Assembly: GCA_000169995.1 (NCBI GenBank)
Contig: AAZW01000004.1
Span: 1-64,000 of the forward strand
DNA from: Vibrionales bacterium SWAT-3
GTDB taxonomy: Bacteria > Pseudomonadota > Gammaproteobacteria > Enterobacterales > Vibrionaceae
Reading direction: 5' to 3'
DNA length: 64,000 bases
The notes beneath the pieces are model-generated. The model searched no databases. It had not been told where the DNA came from and was given only the letters and a program-made list of their open reading frames with translations. Within the stretch, counting starts at the first letter, position 1. Each line of letters opens with the position of its first letter. A program made the position numbers and the translations under genes. Positions 1 to 8,521 of the stretch are shown here, piece after piece.

Positions 1-113
1 AGCGTACCCTACACTCAGTTTGTGTAACATAGTATTTACCAAGCTTTACATTGGTAACATCATTTCAAATTAAACAAGTTATTCAAAATTTTTGAACAAG
101 TTCAGGCTTAATA

Positions 114-386
114 TTAAATTTCAACGATTTGCTCAATCTCGTAAAGCTCATCAGAAATGTCTAACATCTTACGTTCCATCACCTTTTGAGCGTCTTCTAT
201 CCCCTTGTTGTAGTAAACGGCACCAAACTTTTTGCTGATGAAGTCGACCAAAAACTCAGTGTCGAACTGACCAAGCTCCACATCGAGCTCATCTTGGAGG
301 TACTTTTGAAGCGTTTGAGTAAGTTCCGACTTCTGTTTTGAATCTAATTGAATGGTCACGGTGTTTTTCAAGGTAGTTGTCATCAT
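114..386 (-). CDS. DUF2164 family protein
   Basis: A 90-residue acidic protein matching the DUF2164 pattern: a short beta start (TVTIQLD), then helices with ELDVELGQFD, FLVDFISKKFG and YYNKGIEDAQ. The last is the conserved YNxGxxDA signature. No enzymatic role is known for the family. The start is suspicious. The first codons (372-382) are also one arm of an inverted repeat shared with the far end of the IS3 element, the transposase stop lies only 12 bp upstream, and there is no good Shine-Dalgarno. The original promoter and perhaps the first few residues have probably been replaced by IS sequence. Family assignment is good; whether it is still expressed is unknown. Confidence 0.8.
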   Translation of the reverse strand: MMTTTLKNTVTIQLDSKQKSELTQTLQKYLQDELDVELGQFDTEFLVDFISKKFGAVYYNKGIEDAQKVMERKMLDISDELYEIEQIVEI

Positions 387-397
387 TTGCTTGCTTA

Positions 398-1405
398 TTA
401 AGCAGCTTCTCTTTCTGGATTCAGATGAACGTCACCAACAGGCGCACAGTTCCTGATATCACCAGACCACCGCTCAGGCTTTCGCTGTTTTGCAGCGAAC
501 AATACCTCTACACGACGCTTCAAGATCTCTTTATCTTTTCCATTGTGACGCTCTGAAGGCGTGACGTAATTTAGCTTACTGTGCTTGTGCTCGGTGTTGT
601 ACCAGAGTACGAAGGCTTCAACCCAACTTCGGCTACTATCGAGACTTTCAAAGCCCTTTGTTGGCCAGTTTGGCATGTACTTAACTGTACGGAACAATGA
701 CTCGACATAAGGGTTATCATCACTGACTCTTGGGCGACTATATGACGAGGTAATACCTAACTCTTCCATTTTAGCTTTGAACGTCAACGACTTCATTGGC
801 GCACCATTATCCGAGTGAAGAACCAGCGCTTGATTAAAGCACTGCTCTCGCATCAACGTCCTTTGCAGAAGTTGTGACGCCAGCTCACCGCATTCATGCT
901 CATACACTTCATAACCAACAATTTTTCGACTGTAGATGTCCTCAATGACATACAGGTAATAATGTTGACCTCGAACCTTTGAGGGTAAGTAAGTGATATC
1001 CCAAGTATAGACTTGGTTCGAGTCCGTCGCTGTGTAACTGGTTGGCTTCGCTTGCTTCTGTCTGCTCCGCTGACGACCTCGCTTGTGAAGTTGCCCCTGC
1101 GTACTCAACACTCGGTAGTAGCTCGACTCAGAGGCGATGTACTCACCTCTATCAAGCAATGTCGGGACGATTTGAGTTGGAGGCAAGCTTGCGAACTCTG
1201 AGCGGTTACACACCTCGATTATCGCATCACGCTCTTCCTGCGACAGCTTATTAGCAGGCTCAGGCCTGAGGCATATTGGCCTTTTGTCAGCTTGTACTTC
1301 TCCTTGCTGATACCAGCGACGATATGTTCTCAAGTCGATTTGAACTTCATGGCAAGCTGGCTCTAAACGACATCCACATTGCTTCGCTTCAAGGATAAGA
1401 GTCAC
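398..1405 (-). CDS. IS3-family transposase OrfB (DDE integrase core)
   Basis: Catalytic half of an IS3 transposase, about 335 residues from a GTG start. It has an N-terminal HTH_21-like part (SLPPTQIVPTLLDRG) and then the rve integrase core. The DDE residues are visible: D in TWDITYLPS, D in LHSDNGAPM, E in YVESLFRTVK. The C-terminal WYNTEHKHSKLNYVTPSERH is typical. The frame stays open upstream of the GTG as far as the A6G slippery heptamer at 1471-1477, so the native product is expected to be an OrfAB fusion made by -1 frameshifting. The core looks intact. Confidence 0.92.
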   Translation of the reverse strand: MTLILEAKQCGCRLEPACHEVQIDLRTYRRWYQQGEVQADKRPICLRPEPANKLSQEERDAIIEVCNRSEFASLPPTQIVPTLLDRGEYIASESSYYRVLSTQGQLHKRGRQRSRQKQAKPTSYTATDSNQVYTWDITYLPSKVRGQHYYLYVIEDIYSRKIVGYEVYEHECGELASQLLQRTLMREQCFNQALVLHSDNGAPMKSLTFKAKMEELGITSSYSRPRVSDDNPYVESLFRTVKYMPNWPTKGFESLDSSRSWVEAFVLWYNTEHKHSKLNYVTPSERHNGKDKEILKRRVEVLFAAKQRKPERWSGDIRNCAPVGDVHLNPEREAA

Positions 1406-1431
1406 TATGGTCTGCCTTTCATCGGTTGAGG

Positions 1432-1933
1432 TTAGTCGTCCTCTGGCTCTTCCCCGTAAAAGGCTCTCAGCTTTTTTCTTAGTACCAAGAGGGCGGCCGT
1501 TTCAGCGAGTGCTTTTTCTTTGAGTCGTAAATCTTTCTTCAACTCTTTGATTTCAAGTTTGTCAGCTTTAGCCTGCTTCTTTGCTTCAGCTTCGTGCTCT
1601 TTACTCGACTTAAACCCTTGCATACATTCGCTGCGCCAGCTTTGGGATTTGCTCTGGAAAAAGACCTTTTTCACGACAATATTGGCTGAGTTCACTTTCT
1701 GTCATTGAGTAGGTTTCAGCGACAATGGCTAGTTTAGTTTGAGCAGACCACTGCTCTGATGAAGTGTTACTATTTGGCACGGCGGCTCCTGAACGTCTGA
1801 GTTGCTGGCGCCAATGATACAGGGTCGCAGTACTGATTCCTTCCTCTTCCGACACTTCTTTAACTGACATCGAATAGGGAGGTAATAGCTTCTTCAATAT
1901 AGCTTCTTTTCTTTCTATTGAGATACGAGACAC
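1432..1933 (-). pseudogene. IS3-family OrfA (HTH transposase subunit), frameshifted
   Basis: The N-terminal part (1933 to about 1644) encodes an HTH_8/IS911-type DNA-binding domain with ISTATLYHWRQQLRRSG. It reads ...YCREKGLFPEQI and then leaves frame. The expected continuation, QSWRSECMQ followed by a lysine-rich leucine-zipper helix (KADKLEIKELKKDLRLKEKAL), is found one base over, from about 1643 to 1432. One extra base in the GGG run at 1644-1646 (CCC on the coding strand) explains this. The continuous domain would be about 166 residues, normal for OrfA. I read it as an inactivating insertion; a sequencing error in a short homopolymer is the alternative. Confidence 0.8.
1471..1477 (-). promoter_or_regulatory. 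Programmed -1 frameshift heptamer A-AAA-AAG
   Basis: In the OrfA frame (AGA AAA AAG) the minus strand carries the canonical IS911-type slippery heptamer. A -1 slip here enters the OrfB frame, which is open with no stop through to the OrfB body. This is the expected route to the OrfAB transposase in IS3 elements. Confidence 0.7.
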
Positions 1934-1983
1934 AATTACTCTTTATCGCCCAGACTGGTTAAATTTTAACAGTGACAACTACC

Positions 1984-2286
1984 CTGCCAGATAGGGGTCA
2001 TGACGATGTCCAAATAAAGTGTAGCTAGAACAATTGTGATTAACTGACTAAAATTAATTTAACTGGCGATAACTTTGTTAACCAACCATAATCCTTCTAA
2101 CTGATTAGAATTCCTCATAATTTAGAATACAGACCTTGTAAGTGCCAGTGCTATCCATAAAATCGCCTGGTAATCGCTAATTTTGATAGAGGGATCAAGA
2201 ACTCGCACTTTGCTAATAGGTAATGACACATCAATTACCGTACTATTGCCCATCAATAAGATAGTAACTATGTATAAGGGACTTCA
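1984..2286. other. Intergenic, no gene seen
   Basis: About 300 bp of AT-rich DNA between the IS3 end and the next gene. No convincing reading frame, RNA gene or repeat was found. The only useful signal is AAGGGA at 2276-2281, which is the ribosome binding site for the TTG start at 2287. Confidence 0.5.
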
Positions 2287-2922
2287 TTGTTATTAGATCT
2301 AGTGATTAAAAGCGTTAATCAATTTCAAGATGACTGCCTAAAACTATGTGAACACCACTACCCTACAGTGCATAACCAAGGGATCAGTGAGCATCACATC
2401 GGCAAAGCATTTGCTCGACGAATGGAGCACACCTTCGTAAGCTTTAATCACGCAAGTAACATTAGCCCTTTAGAAATGCTTTCTTCCGGAGATACACCAC
2501 GACACTTTAGAATCTCGTCGGAGATTGGGACCGTTTGGGTGATCAGCCATCATATGGTCAGCGCGGGAAAGACTTGCCGTAAAAAATTGATGATAGATAT
2601 CCACAACTGGCAGCAAGAGTACGGGTTTGCGATTCAACCCAATGATCTTCTGATTATCGTCTCTGATCATTGGATAAGCCGAAGTAAGAACAGCGGAGAG
2701 TTATTGCACTGGTGGATGGGCGAATTGCCCGACGAGATAAACGAGTACAGCCAACAAGGTATTACACTTAGAGAGAGTGACTCTCAATTTGCTGCCGATT
2801 TGAATAGTAACTTTAAGATCAGTCCGTGTTTTATTAAATTTGGCCACCCTTTAAAACGTTCAGGTAACCAGCAATTGGTTCGCAAATACCTACAACTTTA
2901 CGCTGTACTTCAATGGCAATAA
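2287..2922 (+). CDS. Hypothetical protein, 211 aa
   Basis: I do not recognise this family. The start is TTG, chosen because AAGGGA lies 5 nt upstream and the only nearby ATG (2270) is out of frame. The product is soluble with no signal peptide or membrane segment. Visible features are several His/Trp-rich stretches (EHHIGKAFARRMEHTF, WVISHHMVSAGKTCRKKLMIDIHNW, LLIIVSDHWISRSK, LLHWWMGELP) and a basic C-terminus. It stands alone between the IS3 element and an EAL gene, with long gaps on both sides, so context says little. Confidence 0.6.
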   Translation: MLLDLVIKSVNQFQDDCLKLCEHHYPTVHNQGISEHHIGKAFARRMEHTFVSFNHASNISPLEMLSSGDTPRHFRISSEIGTVWVISHHMVSAGKTCRKKLMIDIHNWQQEYGFAIQPNDLLIIVSDHWISRSKNSGELLHWWMGELPDEINEYSQQGITLRESDSQFAADLNSNFKISPCFIKFGHPLKRSGNQQLVRKYLQLYAVLQWQ

Positions 2923-3360
2923 GAATATCGCTCAGCTTTTGTACTTGATATTAAATACCGAATCCTAGGTCTTCATCCCAATATTTTACAAAAATCTATT
3001 TTTCATGCGCTCATTATTTATCCAAAAGTTAACTTAGGTTAAATAATAACAACTTGGTGTTTTGAATGTATTTTGAGAAGTAGATAGCATTTCTATGCAA
3101 AGATCAAAGCTGTTCGATTTTACAACTTTGACATTAACCCATAATCTAGTCCTTTAACCCTACTTTTCTCTTGTGTATAGCCCGTCTTACCTTACATTAG
3201 CCTTAAACAATATGGATGATGTTACTCAGCATTTTAATTCGCATAGATTATGGATATCAGATTTTGATAAGTAATTTTAATGACTAACATCAATTATCAT
3301 GCTGATTTTTCGTTAATTATATTTATTTATACATTGATCCGACAAATGAGTTTTTATTAA
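2923..3360. other. Intergenic, AT-rich, no gene seen
   Basis: Long AT-rich spacer upstream of the EAL gene. I see no reading frame with a ribosome binding site and no stable RNA. It probably holds promoter DNA only. Confidence 0.4.
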
Positions 3361-3396
3361 TTGACAATTTACTTACACCTGTCAATATTGTGACAG
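3361..3396 (+). promoter_or_regulatory. Candidate promoter with overlapping dyad before the EAL gene
   Basis: TTGACA at 3361-3366 is a consensus -35. Seventeen bases later comes AATATT (3384-3389), a poor -10 lying inside the perfect dyad CTGTCA-ATATTG-TGACAG (3379-3396). A repressor bound at the dyad would block the promoter. No regulator can be named from the sequence. Confidence 0.4.
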
Positions 3397-3442
3397 CCGT
3401 GACTTTTATGTTCGTCAATGAATTACCCCCTTACTAGCGAAT

Positions 3443-4234
3443 ATGATTTTATCAGACAGAAGTGAATTTATTAGCTGTATATCAGTAGATGCCGATATGC
3501 AGTTTATTGCTAAATATCAAGACCTCACTCTAAGAAGCGTCTATCAACCTATATTTGACCGTTCAATGTGTCAGATAGGTGTCGAAGCTTTGGTGCGTAT
3601 TTCAAACAACGACGGCGAGGTTGTTCGCCCCGATCACTTCTTTCATTCAGACGAAACCTCTAATGCGGATAAAATAAACGTCGAAAGGTTGAGTCGCGCA
3701 ATTCATATCCGTAACTTTGCTCAATCTACTGTCCGTCACCTTCAACTCTTTTTGAATGTCCTGCCAAATGTAGGCGAACTCTTTGCCGCAGAAAAAGTAA
3801 GCGAAAGCTTATTGGCTAAAAGACTCCACGAGTTAAACCTGTCCTGTGACCAAATCGTCATGGAACTGGTTGAACTTAGTGTCGATAGTGAAGAAAAGCT
3901 CAAATTGGCGGCCACTTCTCTTGCAGACAACGGCTTCCAAATAGCTGTCGATGACTTTGGCACTCAAGCATCTACAGAAAGCCGCGTTTTACACATAGCT
4001 CCTCACATCATTAAAGTCGACCGCTCTGTCATGCTTAAGTTTGAGGATGGCGATACCTCCGATATGGAACTTGCTATCTCTCTAGCTGAGTCGATCGACG
4101 CGAAAACGGTGATTGAAGGTATTGAAACTCAGCAGCAGCTAGAACGTATGCAGGCATTAGGGTTCGATATGTTCCAGGGTTACCACTTAGCGATGCCACA
4201 ACCGATTGAACTCGACTTACAACTTGCAATGTAA
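3443..4234 (+). CDS. Stand-alone EAL-domain c-di-GMP phosphodiesterase
   Basis: A 263-residue protein that is almost entirely EAL domain, expected to hydrolyse c-di-GMP to pGpG in the cytoplasm. Key motifs are present in order: EALVR near residue 48, FLNVLP (metal-binding Asn), ELVEL (ExxE), DDFGT, IKVDR (catalytic Lys/Asp), EGIET and QGYHLAMP. DDFG is followed by TQ rather than TG, a small departure in loop 6, but the metal and general-base residues are kept, so activity is likely. No sensor or REC domain is attached, so regulation is probably transcriptional. The ribosome binding site before the ATG is weak. Confidence 0.88.
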   Translation: MILSDRSEFISCISVDADMQFIAKYQDLTLRSVYQPIFDRSMCQIGVEALVRISNNDGEVVRPDHFFHSDETSNADKINVERLSRAIHIRNFAQSTVRHLQLFLNVLPNVGELFAAEKVSESLLAKRLHELNLSCDQIVMELVELSVDSEEKLKLAATSLADNGFQIAVDDFGTQASTESRVLHIAPHIIKVDRSVMLKFEDGDTSDMELAISLAESIDAKTVIEGIETQQQLERMQALGFDMFQGYHLAMPQPIELDLQLAM

Positions 4235-4350
4235 TTCCCCTCCTCCTTTTTTCGCTCTACTCAATACTGATTGAACCCCATTACGACTTCATGCTCGTCT
4301 TTGACTCAGGTTTGATCTGGCTTGATCATGTTCACAAAGCAATTAGATAC

Positions 4351-4379
4351 AAAAAAGCCCAGTCAACAATGACTGGGCT
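4351..4379 (-). terminator. Rho-independent terminator of the RND operon
   Basis: Ten-base perfect stem AGCCCAGTCA / TGACTGGGCT with loop ACAA. On the minus strand it is followed by a run of six T. It lies 31 bp past the RND pump stop. Confidence 0.88.
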
Positions 4380-4409
4380 GGCTTAAAAGAATCTGTTTTA
4401 TATCAATCC

Positions 4410-7400
4410 CTAATAACCCGCAGTGGACGGTTTGATTCTATATAAGATAGCGAACATCACAGGTACTACTATTAGCGTTAGTACTGTAGCAAAGCCTAAG
4501 CCTGCCATGATGGTAATCGCCATCGAGCCGAAGAATGCATCGAATACCAAGGGAATCATACCCAAGATAGTCGTTAGTGCTGCCATAGATACCGGTCGTA
4601 CACGACTAATCGCACTATCTACAACCGCTAAGTAAGGATCTTTACCTGTCGCAAGTTCACTGTTGATCTGGTCAAGCAGTACGATACCATTCTTCAGAAT
4701 CATGCCGCTTAAGCTAAGTAAGCCTAAGAACGCCGTGAAACTAAATGGCATATTAGTACCTAACAGACCAATTGAAACGCCAATGATAGACAGTGGAACA
4801 GTAAACCAAATCACAAGCGGCTTACGTACCGAATTAAACAGAAGCATAGTGATGATAAACATCAATAAGTAGCCCATTGGCAGTGAACCAAACAGAGACT
4901 CTTGTGCATCTTTAGAGCTTTCATACTCACCGCCCCAGCTAATGCTGTAGCCTTCTGGCAAATCTAATGCTTCTACCTTTGGTTTCACACGAGCAAACAA
5001 ACTTGCTGGTGTTTCATCACCCAGTACATCATGGTCAGCCAATACCGTTAGCGTGCGTTTTCTATCGCGACGCTGGATCAGTGGTTCAGACCATTGAAGC
5101 TCTACACCATCAATCACTTGTTCGACTGGAATGTAGGTTTGTAGTGACGGGCTCCAAATCTTCACATTGTTTAGCGATTCGAAATCAAAACGCTCTTCTT
5201 CCGGTAAACGCGCCACGATAGGTAACATATGCGTACCATCACGCAGTAGGCCGATGTTGTAACCACCAAACGCCATCTGTAACGTCTCGGACAGATCAGT
5301 TTTTGAAATGCCTAGGCGACGAGCCTTAGATTCGTTGAACAGCGGTACCAGCTCTTTAGTGCGTTCACGCCAATCGTGACGAACGTTTCGAGAACCCGGG
5401 TCAGCTAACAAGATGTCTTCCACTTGTACCGCGATATTACGAAGTGTTTGTGGATCAGCGCCGCTTATACGCGCTTCGATTTTAGATGCTGGTGATGGAC
5501 CAAACTCAATTAACTTGAATTGGAACGTCGGTTGTTCAAATACATTCGCTAAATCTTTATCGAGTGCCTCTAACGCTTTAAACATAGTGTCACGGTCAGT
5601 CGTTCTTACTTGTAACTGGGCGTACGCTTCGTAGCTCTTTTCTGGTTGGTATGTCAGAGCGAAACGTTGCATACCCTGCCCAACCGTTGTGGTTACAAAC
5701 TCCACGTCGTCTTGTTGACGAATGTAGCTTTCAACTTTTTCAGTTTGCTTGATGGTTTCACGAACATCGGTACCTTCTGGCATCCACATGTCGACATAAA
5801 ACATTGGCGTGTTTGATGGTGGGAAGAACTGTTGCTTCACCATACCGAAACCAACAATTGATGCAGCCAGCAGAGCAACCATGCTCACTACGGTTAACCA
5901 TCGGAAGCGCAATGCGAATTTCAGAGACGCACCGAATACAACAAACAGAATACCTTTGTATGGATCTTCGTTCTCATCGACCTTGTCTTCTTCTTTTAGC
6001 ATCATTTCTGCAAGGAACGGAGTCAACGTGAGTGCCGTAACCCAACTTAAGAATAATGAGAAACACAACACCCAAAACAGTGAGCCCATGAACTCGCCTG
6101 TCGCGTCTTTCGACAAACCAATCGGTGCGAAGGCTGTAATAGCGATAATGGTCGCGCCCAATAATGGCCATTGTGTTTGTGTCACGATGTCCTTCGCTGC
6201 TTGAAGTTTAGTCTTACCTTTCTTCAAGCCAACCAGAATACCTTCAACCACAACAATCGCATTGTCCACCAGCATACCCAACGCGATTATCAGTGCACCC
6301 AGTGAGATACGGTGCAATTCCACGTTGTTGTAGTCCATCAAGATGAAAGTACCAAATACCGTCAACAGAAGAACTAAACCGATGATCAAACCACTACGCA
6401 ACCCCATAGCAAACAACAGTACAATGATAACGATCGCTACCGCTTCAACTAGGCTGATTAAGAAGTCAGCCACTGATTTATCGACTTCTTGCGCTTGGTT
6501 GTAGAAGTAGTTCAGTTCTACACCCGCTGGTTTAATGCTTTCTAGGCGATCAAGTTCCGAATCCAGTGCTTTACCAATCTCAACCACGTTTACGCCTGAA
6601 GAAAACGCTATACCTAAATTAATTGCAGGCTTACCGTTATACGTTAATACATTACCTGGTTTTTCTTGAATACCGCGAGTCACTTCGGCAACGTCTTTCA
6701 ATCGAATTAGATTACCTGTATCGCGACCATGAATGATCAGGTTTTCTAGCTCTTCAACCGTGCTCAATGTGCCGTTTGGCTTGATTGTTAGGCTTTGACC
6801 ATTCAGCATCACCTCACCTGCCGATACCACACTGTTTTGTTGTGCTAACAGTGACGTAACCGTCGACATATCTAGGTTCAATGCGGCTAAGCGTTCCAGT
6901 GACATCTCGACAAACAGTTGTTCTTGTTGGTCACCGGCAATACTTACTTTACCGACACCGTCGACCAGTTCGATTTCACGCGTTAGGTAATCGGCGTACT
7001 GTTTTAGCTCAACGTAGTCATAGCCATCACCGGTCAGCATGATCATCACACCGAATACGTCACCAAAATCATCGATGATCTGAACGGAATTAACACCACT
7101 TGGCAGAGTTGGCTGTAGATCGTTTATCTTTCGGCGCATTTCATCCCAGATCTGGGGCAGCTCGTCGGGACCGTAGTCCATCTTCATGCTGACCATAATT
7201 TGAGACATACCATTCGATGAGGTCGATGTGATCTTATCGATATAAGGCAACTGTCGTATCTCTTTCTCAAGTGGATACGTCAGTTCCTCTTCAACTTCCA
7301 TTGACGTAGCGCCAGGGTAAGTTGAAATAATCATGGCATCTTTAATGGTAAAAGCTGGGTCTTCTAAACGGGATAGATTACCAAAAGAAGTGACACCGCC

Positions 7401-7469
7401 AATGGCTAAAATGACTAGAAACAGCCAGCTAATTACTTTGTTCTTTATTGAATATTCTGCGATGTTCAT
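4410..7469 (-). CDS. RND multidrug efflux inner-membrane pump
   Basis: A 1019-residue AcrB/MexF-superfamily permease driving proton-coupled export across both membranes. It has TM1 near the N-terminus (KNKVISWLFLVILAIGG), two large periplasmic loops, and the central TM bundle with LGMLVDNAIVVVEG. The proton-relay TM4 has a single Asp (VDN) where AcrB has two, a known variant subgroup. TM10 keeps its Lys in MILKNGIVLL. Length is normal. The start overlaps the upstream adaptor by 4 bp (ATGA), indicating coupled translation. The two-adaptor layout resembles V. cholerae VexIJK and V. parahaemolyticus VmeTUV by memory, so substrates could include bile salts and detergents; that is inference. Confidence 0.9.
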   Translation of the reverse strand: MNIAEYSIKNKVISWLFLVILAIGGVTSFGNLSRLEDPAFTIKDAMIISTYPGATSMEVEEELTYPLEKEIRQLPYIDKITSTSSNGMSQIMVSMKMDYGPDELPQIWDEMRRKINDLQPTLPSGVNSVQIIDDFGDVFGVMIMLTGDGYDYVELKQYADYLTREIELVDGVGKVSIAGDQQEQLFVEMSLERLAALNLDMSTVTSLLAQQNSVVSAGEVMLNGQSLTIKPNGTLSTVEELENLIIHGRDTGNLIRLKDVAEVTRGIQEKPGNVLTYNGKPAINLGIAFSSGVNVVEIGKALDSELDRLESIKPAGVELNYFYNQAQEVDKSVADFLISLVEAVAIVIIVLLFAMGLRSGLIIGLVLLLTVFGTFILMDYNNVELHRISLGALIIALGMLVDNAIVVVEGILVGLKKGKTKLQAAKDIVTQTQWPLLGATIIAITAFAPIGLSKDATGEFMGSLFWVLCFSLFLSWVTALTLTPFLAEMMLKEEDKVDENEDPYKGILFVVFGASLKFALRFRWLTVVSMVALLAASIVGFGMVKQQFFPPSNTPMFYVDMWMPEGTDVRETIKQTEKVESYIRQQDDVEFVTTTVGQGMQRFALTYQPEKSYEAYAQLQVRTTDRDTMFKALEALDKDLANVFEQPTFQFKLIEFGPSPASKIEARISGADPQTLRNIAVQVEDILLADPGSRNVRHDWRERTKELVPLFNESKARRLGISKTDLSETLQMAFGGYNIGLLRDGTHMLPIVARLPEEERFDFESLNNVKIWSPSLQTYIPVEQVIDGVELQWSEPLIQRRDRKRTLTVLADHDVLGDETPASLFARVKPKVEALDLPEGYSISWGGEYESSKDAQESLFGSLPMGYLLMFIITMLLFNSVRKPLVIWFTVPLSIIGVSIGLLGTNMPFSFTAFLGLLSLSGMILKNGIVLLDQINSELATGKDPYLAVVDSAISRVRPVSMAALTTILGMIPLVFDAFFGSMAITIMAGLGFATVLTLIVVPVMFAILYRIKPSTAGY

Positions 7470-8521
7470 TCTGCTTTTCCTGACAATTTGATTCCGTCAC
7501 GGAGTTTTCTTAGATTTGAATTTACGAGTACGTCACCTTGTTCGATACCATGAGCAATGAGTGCGCCGTGGCCGCTAACCTTTTCGACTTCAACTTCGCT
7601 CTTGAACGCTTGGCCGTCTTCCATTTTCCAAACGTAAAATTGATTCGCTTCGGAGCCCGCTTCTAGCGTCGTCATAGGTAATTGGTAGCCCTGAACATCG
7701 CTCAAGCCAGCCTTTGCCATATCGACATTCACGCTCACGCTCGTACCCAGCAGAATTTCACTTTCAGGTTGTTGCATCTGCATCCAAAACTCATAAGTGC
7801 GAGATTGCGGGTGCAGTTCGCTTGTGTGTTCTAGGTAAGTCAGAGGGTATTGGCCAGAGTGTCCACCGAAGGTTGCTTGTGGACGGTAACTGCTGGAACG
7901 CATGTCTGGGCTAATCGACGCTAAAATCGAATCCGATACTTGAATACGCACGTAAACTTTATCGTTCTGATACAAGCTAAGTAGCGTTTCTCCTGGAGTC
8001 GCGTTTTCAAAGCGTTGCTTGTCTACCATGGAAACCGTACCTGAAAATGGCGCGAGCAATTTGGTGTAACTGAGCTTACGCTCCGCTGCTGCTAAATTTG
8101 ACGACGCAAGCTTGTAGTTAGCCGTTAATTGATCGTGTTCAGATTGCGACAACATTTTGCTGCCAAACATCTCTGTACCACGTGCGAGTTGTTTACTGGC
8201 TAGCTCAAACTGCGACTTTGCGTCCGTAAGGTCTTGAACGTAAGTAGCGTTATCTAACGTTGCGAGCAGCTGCCCTTTTTCTACTGCGTCCCCCGCCTCT
8301 ACGGTTACTTGTTGAATTTCACCAGCCAGCTTAAATGACAATGGTGTGAGTTCTGCAGGCATAACCTGACCATTAAAGCTTCTATACTGATCGGTCAATG
8401 GTGCGCCGACTTCAAAAGTTGACACCAACAAAGGCGGCTGTTCACGATGTTGGATTTCATTGTTACAGGCTTGAAGTAACAACGCTGACGCGACAACCAC
8501 TGATAATTTAGAAAGGTTCAT
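7466..8521 (-). CDS. RND periplasmic adaptor lipoprotein (second adaptor)
   Basis: A 351-residue membrane fusion protein of the HlyD/AcrA type. It begins with a lipoprotein signal ending in LLLQAC, so Cys19 should be acylated and anchored. The biotinyl/lipoyl-like half motif (ESGDAVEKGQLLATLDNATY form: VEAGDAVEKGQLLATLD) follows, then a short coiled-coil hairpin (DAKSQFELASKQLARG ... LAAAERKLSYTKLLAPFSGTVS) and beta-barrel domains. Its start overlaps the first adaptor's stop (TAATG), and its own stop overlaps the pump start. It links the pump to a TolC-type outer-membrane channel that is not encoded here. Confidence 0.88.
   Translation of the reverse strand: MNLSKLSVVVASALLLQACNNEIQHREQPPLLVSTFEVGAPLTDQYRSFNGQVMPAELTPLSFKLAGEIQQVTVEAGDAVEKGQLLATLDNATYVQDLTDAKSQFELASKQLARGTEMFGSKMLSQSEHDQLTANYKLASSNLAAAERKLSYTKLLAPFSGTVSMVDKQRFENATPGETLLSLYQNDKVYVRIQVSDSILASISPDMRSSSYRPQATFGGHSGQYPLTYLEHTSELHPQSRTYEFWMQMQQPESEILLGTSVSVNVDMAKAGLSDVQGYQLPMTTLEAGSEANQFYVWKMEDGQAFKSEVEVEKVSGHGALIAHGIEQGDVLVNSNLRKLRDGIKLSGKAE

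Larger units (their letters stand above)
372..1983 (-). mobile_element. IS3-family insertion sequence (approximate ends)
   Basis: The unit contains OrfA (frameshifted) and OrfB on the minus strand. An 11-bp inverted repeat, GGTAGTTGTCA at 372-382 and its complement at 1973-1983, brackets both genes and is the best evidence for the ends. I could not find a convincing 3-4 bp direct repeat outside it, so the exact tips are unresolved. The left end overlaps the first codons of the DUF2164 gene. The A6G frameshift heptamer is intact, but OrfA carries an extra base, so the copy is probably not autonomous. Confidence 0.75.

Noticed and set aside
1-113. Gene or RNA at the left edge
   Set aside because: Only AT-rich sequence and a near-palindrome TTCAAAATTTTTGAA; no frame with a ribosome site.
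366-1990. Target-site duplication around the IS3 element
   Set aside because: Several alignments of the ends were tried; none gave matching 3-5 bp direct repeats.
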